A stretch of DNA of 37,895 nt from Caldilineales bacterium (lineage in GTDB: Bacteria; Chloroflexota; Anaerolineae; J102): NCBI GenBank assembly GCA_019695115.1, contig JAIBAP010000057.1:1-37895 (forward strand), read 5' to 3'. The notes below the pieces were generated by a model. It had not been told where the DNA came from. It was given only the letters and a program-made list of their open reading frames with translations, and did not search any database. The translations under genes and the position numbers were made by a program. How positions within the stretch are numbered: position 1 is the stretch's first letter; each line of letters begins with the position of its first letter. Positions 1-6,012 of the stretch are shown here, in pieces.

Positions 1-10
1 GCCGCCCTCT

Positions 11-718
11 TCAGAAATGCAGGGCGTCCGGGCTGGCCAGCCCCATCTGCACCCCCTTCAGCAGCGCCGCCGCATGCGTCCGCACCCCCATGATCTCGCG
101 GATGTTCTGCAGGTGCCACTTGTACGTGCTCGGTGCGATGGCCAGCTCTTCCGCCACCTCGGCGTTGTCGCTGTTCGCCCGCAGGATGGCCAGGGTCAGG
201 ATCTCCCGCTGCCGCTCCGACAGCGCCTCCTCCGGTCCCGGCGTCCGCCGTCGCTCCATCAGGTACTGCGTCACATCGGGCGAGAAACACACCCCACCGT
301 TGTGCACCGTCCGCACCGCCGTCACCAGGTTGACGCTGAGCGCGTCGTCCTTGAGCAGATATCCCGCCGCCCCTGCATTCGCCAGCCGCTCGATCACTGC
401 CTGGCGCATATCTTGCGACACCACCAGGATGCGCGTGGCCGGGAAACGCTGCTGCAGCCGCTCGATGGCCGCCACCGGCTCGAACAACTCCTTCGCCTGC
501 CACAGCCGCTCCCCCTCGCGCCAGGGCATGGTGAGATCCAGCAGCAGCACGTCCGGTCGCAGCCTCTCCACCAGCGGCTCCACCTGCTCGCCTGCGCCGC
601 CTTCGCCGACGATGGTGATGAGCGACGAAGCCCGCTCCAGCTGCTGGCGGATGCCCTCGCGCGTGAGCAGGTGATCGTCGATGATGACGACCCGGATCGG
701 GGTGGGCTGGATCTGCAT
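11..718 (-). CDS. LuxR/NarL-family response regulator
   Basis: A two-component response regulator of 235 aa. An N-terminal receiver domain (about residues 8-145) carries the acidic pair D14-D15, the likely phosphorylation site D61 (in LLLDLTMP) and the lysine of GYLLKDD. A LuxR-type helix-turn-helix follows at about 168-230 (LSERQREILTLA ... STYKWHLQNI). It should bind DNA when phosphorylated by a histidine kinase that is not in the window. The loop after D61 (PWREGERLWQAKELFEPVAA) is about 20 residues longer than in typical NarL receivers and may alter partner choice. The start at 718 gives the usual hydrophobic strand MQIQPTPIRVVIIDD. No clear Shine-Dalgarno sequence is seen. It is transcribed away from the recombinase region and is probably not part of it. 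Confidence 0.93.
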   Translation of the reverse strand: MQIQPTPIRVVIIDDHLLTREGIRQQLERASSLITIVGEGGAGEQVEPLVERLRPDVLLLDLTMPWREGERLWQAKELFEPVAAIERLQQRFPATRILVVSQDMRQAVIERLANAGAAGYLLKDDALSVNLVTAVRTVHNGGVCFSPDVTQYLMERRRTPGPEEALSERQREILTLAILRANSDNAEVAEELAIAPSTYKWHLQNIREIMGVRTHAAALLKGVQMGLASPDALHF

Positions 719-832
719 CGGTGGCTCCAGGAAGGGGAGGGGATGGGGAAGACGCTCCCTTGTAGCTTAGGCGACAACGGCGGCTGTGGCAAGTTGTAGC
801 GAGGCGGCCAAAGGCCAGGTGTGCGACAAACC

Positions 833-891
833 GTACGCAAGGAGGGCGGTCGCCCCTCCTTTGGGATGGTTGCCTGCCCCTCCTTGCGTAC
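833..891. repeat. 14-bp perfect inverted repeat with alternative inner hairpin
   Basis: GTACGCAAGGAGGG at 833-846 is matched by its exact reverse complement at 878-891. The similarity continues imperfectly outward (TGCGACAAACC against GTTCGCAAC). The GGAGGG of the left arm can instead pair with CCCTCC at 854-859, so two mutually exclusive hairpins are possible. It lies in the 325-bp stretch (719-1043) between the response regulator and the first mobile-region gene. It could be a small non-autonomous element, a protein-binding dyad or an element end. Apart from this and the promoter/hairpin below, nothing else is seen in that stretch. Confidence 0.7.
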
Positions 892-942
892 AGTTCGCAA
901 CTTATTCGTTGCGGGAAAGCGGCTCTTTGCCCGAAAAACCTA

Positions 943-971
943 TTGACAGCCCCCCCGAACTTTGCTACTGT
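943..971 (+). promoter_or_regulatory. Strong sigma70-type promoter
   Basis: A perfect -35 TTGACA (943-948), a 17-nt spacer and a -10 TACTGT (966-971) preceded by TGC, giving an extended -10. The predicted start is near 978, only a few bases before the hairpin at 980-1023. It should drive the nuclease-like gene at 1044 and possibly the small ORF and recombinase behind it. Confidence 0.75.
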
Positions 972-979
972 GACCCTCA

Positions 980-1028
980 AGAAGTGGCTACTGCGCCTCC
1001 CAGCGCGCGCAGTAGCCACTTTTCTTTT
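980..1028 (+). terminator. Intrinsic terminator or attenuator at the transcript 5' end
   Basis: AGTGGCTACTGCGC (983-996) pairs perfectly with GCGCAGTAGCCACT (1007-1020) around a 10-nt loop, and TTTCTTTT follows. One or two more pairs extend the base at 982/1021. A 14-bp GC-rich stem plus a T tract is the classic intrinsic terminator. Because the strong promoter fires about 5 nt upstream, most transcripts would end after about 50 nt. That makes it either a small RNA or an attenuator of the downstream genes. Confidence 0.7.
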
Positions 1029-1043
1029 CCTCCGGAACCGGCC

Positions 1044-1967
1044 ATGCCCCCTTCAGTTTCCCCTTCCATCCCCCCCTCCTGCCCCCGTCCCCCTGCCGCC
1101 TATGCCTCCCTCTGGCGACACGCCGGCAAGTCCTGGCCCCGCGACCTGCAGGCTCTCTCGCTCATGGCCGTCACCGGCTGGTCGGCCCGGCTTTCTCTGG
1201 CCGAATGGCTGGTGTCCCACGACCCTCGGCTGGCCTCCATCCAGGCCGGCTCCATCCTCCGTCTCTGGCGCCGGCTGGGAGAACGGGACCTCATCCGCCA
1301 GCACACCCAGGTGATCGACCCCCGCGCCCACGTCGCCGTCGCCGTTGTCGAGCTCACCGCCCTGGGGCGCGACCTGCTGTATGAGCTCGGTGTCCAGGCT
1401 GCGGTCTCCGAGTGGCAGCGGCTGCGGCTCTGGCACCAGGCTGACGCCCAGCCCCGGCATACGGCCATGGTTCTGCTCGCCGCCCACTATTTCCGCAAGA
1501 GGGGCTACCGGACGGTCGTCTGTCCCGAAGCGGACGGGCTCTTGGCGCCCGACCTCCTGATCTTACACCCCGCCGGCGGCCAGACCGTCTATGTCGAGGT
1601 TGAGGCGCCGGGGCGGGGCGGGCTGGTGCACATGGCCCGGCAGCGGCGCAAGTGGGAGATGCAGGCGAGCGGGCAGGGCTTTGTCGCCTTCTGCGCACTC
1701 AACCCCCGGCAGCGGGGGCAGAAGCTGGCGCTGGCCAGGCGCGCGTCTGCGAGCGGCATAGCCACCGACCTGCTCACCCTGCACGCCCAGCCGGAAGTGA
1801 CGTGGGCGAGCATCTGGGGCGATCCCCTTGCCAACGCCGCCGGCAGGGGGGACGAAAGCCATTGGGAAGGTATATCCTGGGCAACAAGAATCTTGCCCGT
1901 CAACCCCGATTCTGGCGCGACTTCCCAGCCCCTTGCTGGCGTGCAAGCCCGTCAAGGGGGAGGGTGA
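1044..1967 (+). CDS. Winged-helix plus PD-(D/E)XK-like (replication-relaxation-like) protein
   Basis: A 307-aa protein if it starts at 1044, the first in-frame ATG behind the promoter/hairpin leader. The upstream extension in this frame is proline-rich and crosses the promoter, so it is rejected. Residues about 20-110 look like a helical winged-helix region. The middle contains APDLLILHP followed by TVYVEVEAPGRGG, a D-x(n)-E-x-E arrangement like the PD-(D/E)XK nuclease fold and the replication-relaxation family, where the lysine is often missing. It may therefore bind DNA or cut it weakly; activity cannot be judged. The last 30 residues are encoded by the first copy of the 20-bp direct repeat at 1884 and may be non-native. 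It precedes the serine recombinases and is probably mobile-element cargo or an accessory. No good ribosome binding site is visible. Confidence 0.5.
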   Translation: MPPSVSPSIPPSCPRPPAAYASLWRHAGKSWPRDLQALSLMAVTGWSARLSLAEWLVSHDPRLASIQAGSILRLWRRLGERDLIRQHTQVIDPRAHVAVAVVELTALGRDLLYELGVQAAVSEWQRLRLWHQADAQPRHTAMVLLAAHYFRKRGYRTVVCPEADGLLAPDLLILHPAGGQTVYVEVEAPGRGGLVHMARQRRKWEMQASGQGFVAFCALNPRQRGQKLALARRASASGIATDLLTLHAQPEVTWASIWGDPLANAAGRGDESHWEGISWATRILPVNPDSGATSQPLAGVQARQGGG

Positions 1968-1992
1968 AGGTCACAAGAATCTTGCCCGTCAA
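1884..1992. repeat. 20-bp direct repeat, 89-bp period
   Basis: ACAAGAATCTTGCCCGTCAA occurs at 1884-1903 and again, identical, at 1973-1992. A shortened copy (GCAAGCCCGTCAAGG) lies between them near 1943. Each full copy contains the near-palindrome CAAGAATCTTG. The repeats span the 3' end of the nuclease-like gene and sit about 150-250 bp before the first recombinase. They could be recombinase or regulator sites, or a local duplication. Confidence 0.8.
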
Positions 1993-2127
1993 GGCCGTTT
2001 GCATGCGCCTCTGGCCTTGACCACAAGACTGACCGATTACCCAAACCCATCTCTCCCCATCAAGGCGTCTTTGCCCACTTTCCGCACCCATCGCCGAGAT
2101 CCCGGCACCATTTGGAGGCTCTACTCC

Positions 2128-2256
2128 ATGAAACACCTGTCTGAAGACGAAGCCCAGCAGCAATTCATCAGAGTCGTCGCCACCATCTTGCGACGCCTGC
2201 TGCAACCCAACCCCGACAGCCAGGGGCAGGCTACTCATGCCGATGCACCCGCCTGA
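2128..2256 (+). CDS. 42-aa small ORF upstream of recombinase 1
   Basis: A GGAGG Shine-Dalgarno (2114-2118) lies 9 nt before this ATG. The ORF encodes a short acidic N-terminus, a helical stretch (QQFIRVVATILRRLLQ) and a polar tail. It overlaps the start of recombinase 1 by 20 nt in another frame, an arrangement typical of translational coupling. I recognise no family. It could be a small partner or directionality-type protein, or simply a leader peptide that loads ribosomes for the recombinase. The ribosome binding site and overlap support it; nothing else does. Confidence 0.45.
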   Translation: MKHLSEDEAQQQFIRVVATILRRLLQPNPDSQGQATHADAPA

Positions 2257-3883
2257 CAAAGAATGGGTTGCCGTCGGTCTGGTCCGCACCTCCACCATCA
2301 TGCAGGTGGAAACGGGCCTGAGCATGATCACCCAGCCTGAACGCATCCGCGAGTTTGCGGCCCGTAATGGCCTCACGCTCAGCCACCTGTATGAAGAACC
2401 GGGCATCTCCGGTCGCAAGGCTCAGCGTAACACCGTCGATCGCATCTTGCGCGATGCGCGCGCTGGCAGATTCAATCTGCTCGTCGTCACCGACGTCTCC
2501 CGCTTCTTTCGCAATCTGGAGGCGCTCATCTCCGCCATCAAGACCCTGAAGGCCTCGGGCGTCGACTTCCTGTCCATTGACGACGGCATCGACACCCGGC
2601 GCCAGGACAGCTGGGGCAACGAACTGGTCATGGTCATCCTCGGCATGCTGGCCGAGCTTTACGCAGTGCAGCTGGCCCACAACACGCGCGAGGGCAAATA
2701 TCGTCGTTTCAAGCTGGGGCTATGGAACGGCTCGATCCCCTTCGGCTACTGCAATGGCCTCTGCTCCAACTGCACCCACCCCAATGGCTCCGACTACTGC
2801 CCCAACTTCGGCCGGCCCGACCTCGGCAACGGCGCCGACCTGATCCTCCACCCCATCGAATCGGACGGCGTGCGTCTCGCCTTCGAGACCTACGCCACCG
2901 GCGACTTCTCCGATTACGACACCGCCGAAATGCTCGCCCAGCATGAAGTGGCGGTGGCTGACGGATCGGTGCGGCGCCTGCGAGTGCCTTGCAAGCGACC
3001 CCCCAAGGAGGAAATTCCCCTGCCCGCACAGAGCCCGAGACCGCCGCATGGCTACCGGCCGCCCTACAAGGACTTCGTACGATATCTGTTGCAACGCCCC
3101 TTCTACGCCGGCTCTGTCACCTATACTCACGAACCGGGACCAAAGCAGCCGCACACCCCGATTTGGGTGGAAGAGAATACCGGCACCCATCCTGCCATTA
3201 TCTCTCGTGAACTGTTCGAGCAGGTGCAGCGCCTGCGCAGCAGCATCGGCACCAATTCCCGCCGTCAGGGCGAATCCCGGCGCATCTACCCGCTGAGCGG
3301 TCTGCTGCGTTGCGGGCGCTGCGGCGGCCCGATGCGAGGCACAAGCGCCAACGGCGGTGTCCGCTACTACCAGTGCTCACAACGCGCCGAACGCCATCGT
3401 CTGACCAACGGCCAGGAATGCGAGCAGCCCCTGGTGCAGGCTGACTCTGTCGAGGATGAGGTTGTCGCCCTTTTGCAGCGTCTGGCCGTGCCTGCACATC
3501 TGCGACCTGATATCCTGGCCCATTGTTTCTACCAGGATGATGTGGAGGTCATCGACTACCGCCGGCGCAAACTGATCAACTCCATGCAGCGCTACACCCA
3601 GCTGTATGAAGTCGGAACCATCGCCTGGGAGGAGTTCCAGACCAGACTGACCGGCCTGCGCAAGGCCATCGCCGAACTCACGCCCGATCAGCAGGCAAGT
3701 GCGCCGCAGGCGGAGTCGCTCCTAGGCAGCATAGCGACATTGTGGGCAGCGGCCACCGACGTGGAGCGGAGGTTATTGAGTTTGCTGGTCTTTCGCTACC
3801 TGGTCGTGAAAGATCAGGGGCTGACCGGCTATGCCTTTCGTCGCTTCATCGCACCGGCAAGAACAGAGGAAGAGCTCCGATGA
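2237..3883 (+). CDS. Large serine recombinase 1 (unusual active site)
   Basis: A 548-aa site-specific recombinase. It has a resolvase-type catalytic domain (about 10-165), a recombinase domain (about 165-340), a zinc ribbon with C359, C362, C380 and C395, and a C-terminal helical/coiled region. The nucleophile is S19 in LVRTST. The family motif YxRxS has Leu15 in place of Tyr. The aspartate of the usual DRxxR motif is replaced by Ser88 (SRFFRN), while R89 and R92 remain. Between catalytic and recombinase domains there is an extra cysteine cluster, C172-x3-C176-x2-C179-x8-C188, likely metal binding. ATG 2237 or 2243 could be the start. Large serine recombinases normally integrate, excise or invert DNA. 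The tandem neighbour at 4076 has the canonical active site, so the pair may act together, as CcrA/CcrB do. Confidence 0.93.
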   Translation: MPMHPPDKEWVAVGLVRTSTIMQVETGLSMITQPERIREFAARNGLTLSHLYEEPGISGRKAQRNTVDRILRDARAGRFNLLVVTDVSRFFRNLEALISAIKTLKASGVDFLSIDDGIDTRRQDSWGNELVMVILGMLAELYAVQLAHNTREGKYRRFKLGLWNGSIPFGYCNGLCSNCTHPNGSDYCPNFGRPDLGNGADLILHPIESDGVRLAFETYATGDFSDYDTAEMLAQHEVAVADGSVRRLRVPCKRPPKEEIPLPAQSPRPPHGYRPPYKDFVRYLLQRPFYAGSVTYTHEPGPKQPHTPIWVEENTGTHPAIISRELFEQVQRLRSSIGTNSRRQGESRRIYPLSGLLRCGRCGGPMRGTSANGGVRYYQCSQRAERHRLTNGQECEQPLVQADSVEDEVVALLQRLAVPAHLRPDILAHCFYQDDVEVIDYRRRKLINSMQRYTQLYEVGTIAWEEFQTRLTGLRKAIAELTPDQQASAPQAESLLGSIATLWAAATDVERRLLSLLVFRYLVVKDQGLTGYAFRRFIAPARTEEELR

Positions 3884-3940
3884 AACCGTTTCTTTTCCCG
3901 CTCTTAGACTCCATCTATACCTTTTCCCATATATCAGAAT

Positions 3941-3960
3941 TACTGACCAATTGGTCAGTA
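3941..3960. promoter_or_regulatory. Perfect 20-bp operator-like palindrome
   Basis: TACTGACCAATTGGTCAGTA is exactly self-complementary. A degenerate copy (TGTCCAAATGGTCA) follows near 3976-3989, and the right half TTGGTCAGTA recurs at 4014-4023 inside the spacer of the next promoter. TGACCA-n-TGGTCA dyads are typical of TetR-type and related repressor sites. The three copies in 83 bp suggest cooperative repression of recombinase 2. They could alternatively be recombinase accessory sites. Confidence 0.65.
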
Positions 3961-4006
3961 TCTGCGCAGCTTTGCTGTCCAAATGGTCAATTATGATGCA
4001 TATTTC

Positions 4007-4035
4007 TTGACAGTTGGTCAGTATTGCATTAGCAT
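4007..4035 (+). promoter_or_regulatory. Promoter of recombinase 2 with operator half-site in the spacer
   Basis: -35 TTGACA (4007-4012), 17-nt spacer, -10 TAGCAT (4030-4035). The spacer contains TTGGTCAGTA, the same half-site as the palindrome at 3941, so a bound protein would block RNA polymerase. The predicted start near 4042 gives a short leader of about 34 nt without a Shine-Dalgarno before ATG 4076. Confidence 0.65.
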
Positions 4036-4075
4036 TTCAGTATTCTTTTTCGATCCCACTATTCCTTGCCATTTC

Positions 4076-5656
4076 ATGCGCGCTGCTGCCTACATCCGTG
4101 TCTCCACGCCCGGCCAGGTCGAAGAGGGCCACTCCCTCGAAGCCCAGACCCAGGACATCTATGCCTTCGCCAATGTGAAAGGGTGGGACATCATTGCTAC
4201 CTATGCCGACGAAGGCATCTCCGGCAGCCTGGCTGACCGCCCTGGCCTGGTTCGGTTGCTGCGGGACGCCGAGGCGGGTCTGTTTGAGGTAGTGATTGTG
4301 CACAAGGTCGACCGCTTCTTTCGCGACTTGGCTGGTTTCCTTAGTGCGCTTAGCCGGCTCAACGAAGCCAACGTCAGCTTTCTTTCGGTGCGCGAGAACA
4401 TCGACTTCACCTCGCCCTGGGGTAAGCTGGCCCTCGTCATCCTTGCCACCATCGCCGAGATTTTCCTTGATATGCTACGCGATGAGACGATGAAGGGCAA
4501 GAAACAGCGCGTACGCAAGGGGATGTGGAACGGATCCATCCCCAACGGCTATTGCCTGGGGAACTGCTCGAGCTGTAACGACTACAACGGGCCCGGCTAC
4601 TGCCCCAATGTGGGACGCGAGAACATCGGCGACGGCCGCAACCTGGCGCCTCACCCACTCGACAGCATCGCCGTGCGCAAGATGTTCGAATGGTATGTGC
4701 ACGGTGACCACTCTGACGCTGATATCGCCGAACGCATCAACAGCTACGAGCACGTTCTGCCGGATGGCACGGTCGTGCACTTTCGCTCACGCGGGCGCGG
4801 CCAGGGCAGTGGGTTCCCACCAGGCCCCTACGGCAAAGACACGATCCGCAGCATGCTTCAGCACGTCGTCTACACAGGCGTCATCACCTACAAGGGCGAT
4901 GTGCTGCCAGGCAATCACCCGGCCATCATCGACGAAGAGTCGTTTGCACAGGCGCAACGCGTGCGCCGACTGCGAGGCACCAACCCACAGAGCCAGAATA
5001 CGACGAGCAAGGCAATGGCGCGCGCATTTCTACTTACCGGCATCCTACGCTGTGGGCAATGCGGCAGCCAGATGCGGGGCCAGACCGGCGCCAAGAAGGT
5101 GCGGTTTTATCAGTGCGTAAACCGCTTGCAGAAGAAGCAGCCGTGCCGACAGCCAATGGTGAAGGCTGAGCCACTGGAGCAGGCGCTGGTGCAGCTCGTG
5201 CAGAGCGTGCGTATTCCCGAAGAGGGCCGGGAACAGGTCCTGGCCAAGGCATTTCCCCATTGCGATGTCGCTGCGATCGAGATGCAGGAGGCCGAGTTGC
5301 GGGCACGCTACGAGCGCGTGGTCGAACTCTACCTGGCCGGCAAGATCAAGCGCACCAAGTTTGATGAAGAGGAGTTGGCCTATCGACGCGATGCTGTGCG
5401 TTTGACCAGTGGCCAGAGCGGAGCTATCCTGGAAGCCGTTCGGCTGGTCACCCGATTCCCCACCCTGTGGGAGACCTCAACCGTTCTAGAACAAAAAGCA
5501 CTACTGCAAACCATACTTTCCACCGTTCACATACGGGGCGAAAAAATCGAGGGCGTTCAGCCACAACCTGGCTTTTACGCCCTCTTCGAGTATTGGAGCT
5601 ACGGGAGCGACGGGGATCGAACCCGCGATCTTCGGCTTGACAGGCCGACGTGTTAA
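4076..5656 (+). CDS. Large serine recombinase 2, C-terminus encoded within tRNA-Asp
   Basis: A 526-aa recombinase starting [11 protein letters not shown]; the ATG at 4076 lies just behind the predicted promoter, and the in-frame upstream extension would cross it. The catalytic motifs are canonical: Y6, R8, S10, and D79-R80-x2-R83. The inserted cysteine cluster C160-x3-C164-x2-C167-x8-C176 has the same spacing as in recombinase 1. The zinc ribbon uses C326, C329, C347 and C357, followed by a helical C-terminal region. The last 17 residues ([17 protein letters not shown]) come from the complement of the tRNA-Asp gene at 5602-5674. This suggests the element is joined to the tRNA gene there. The protein is likely the active integrase/excisionase of the element, perhaps with recombinase 1. 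Operator-like repeats upstream point to tight repression. Confidence 0.93.
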   Translation: MRAAAYIRVSTPGQVEEGHSLEAQTQDIYAFANVKGWDIIATYADEGISGSLADRPGLVRLLRDAEAGLFEVVIVHKVDRFFRDLAGFLSALSRLNEANVSFLSVRENIDFTSPWGKLALVILATIAEIFLDMLRDETMKGKKQRVRKGMWNGSIPNGYCLGNCSSCNDYNGPGYCPNVGRENIGDGRNLAPHPLDSIAVRKMFEWYVHGDHSDADIAERINSYEHVLPDGTVVHFRSRGRGQGSGFPPGPYGKDTIRSMLQHVVYTGVITYKGDVLPGNHPAIIDEESFAQAQRVRRLRGTNPQSQNTTSKAMARAFLLTGILRCGQCGSQMRGQTGAKKVRFYQCVNRLQKKQPCRQPMVKAEPLEQALVQLVQSVRIPEEGREQVLAKAFPHCDVAAIEMQEAELRARYERVVELYLAGKIKRTKFDEEELAYRRDAVRLTSGQSGAILEAVRLVTRFPTLWETSTVLEQKALLQTILSTVHIRGEKIEGVQPQPGFYALFEYWSYGSDGDRTRDLRLDRPTC

Positions 5657-5674
5657 CCGCTACACTACGCCCCC
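5602..5674 (-). tRNA. tRNA-Asp (anticodon GTC)
   Basis: Read on the minus strand from 5674: acceptor GGGGGCG pairs with CGCTCCC (one G-U). The D arm is GTGT/ACAC, and the anticodon stem TCGGC/GCCGA encloses CTGTCAA with anticodon GTC at 5641-5639. The T arm is GCGGG/CCCGT with loop TTCGATC, and the discriminator is G, as expected for Asp. CCA is not encoded. The length is 73 nt. Its 3' half overlaps the end of the recombinase 2 reading frame on the other strand. Confidence 0.95.
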
Positions 5675-5700
5675 TCGACGGGTCTTCGATTGTGAGCCAG

Positions 5701-5730
5701 AGTGTAGCCGGGGCAGGGGAATTCTGTCAA
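5701..5730 (-). promoter_or_regulatory. tRNA-Asp promoter
   Basis: On the minus strand TTGACA (5730-5725), an 18-nt spacer and TACACT (5706-5701). The predicted start is about 20 nt before the mature tRNA 5' end. The motif and position fit a constitutive tRNA promoter. Confidence 0.7.
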
Positions 5731-5811
5731 ATCAGAAAGGCAGCCGCAGAAGCAAACCGCCGCCAGCGCCCTCCTCCCGCTGCCCACCCCTCGCGCCCAC
5801 CCCTCCCCCCT

Positions 5812-5915
5812 CCCTCCGTCCCTCCGTCTCCCCCTCCCTCCGTCTCCCCCTCCCTCCGTCCCTCCGTCTCCCCGTCCCTCCGTCTCCCCCTCCCTCCGTC
5901 CCTCCGTCTCCCCCT
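5812..5915. repeat. Octanucleotide array, 13 units
   Basis: Thirteen uninterrupted 8-bp units, mostly CCCTCCGT alternating with CTCCCCCT and one CTCCCCGT. It fills most of the 338-bp stretch between the tRNA and lepA (5675-6012), which otherwise holds only the two promoters. The same 8-bp family occurs in frame at 10711-10750 (opposite orientation) and 21711-21750. Confidence 0.9.
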
Positions 5916-5925
5916 CCCCCCCGCC

Positions 5926-5955
5926 TTGCCGCAGCCTGCCCTTTTTCCGTATAAT
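5926..5955 (+). promoter_or_regulatory. lepA promoter
   Basis: -35 TTGCCG (5926-5931), 18-nt spacer, perfect -10 TATAAT (5950-5955). The predicted start near 5962 leaves a leader of about 50 nt before ATG 6013. Confidence 0.65.
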
Positions 5956-6012
5956 CAGCGTTTGGCGTTCCGTTCCCCCGCCGCCCCCCATCCCAGCCAC
6001 CTCCCACACGGC

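Noticed and set aside
786-1043. Upstream extension of the nuclease-like frame
   Set aside because: It crosses a strong promoter and terminator hairpin and has no protein-like features.
3941-3960. Operator of the TetR gene in this window
   Set aside because: The site type would suit a TetR protein, but the TetR gene at 34029 is 30 kb away and broken; no link can be shown.
5812-5915. CRISPR array
   Set aside because: Units are only 8 bp with no spacers; it is a tandem repeat. The heptamer arrays fail for the same reason.
5650-6012. N-terminal extension of the LepA frame (about 120 extra residues)
   Set aside because: It reads through the tRNA-Asp gene and the octamer array and is only low-complexity Pro/Ser; LepA is complete from 6013.
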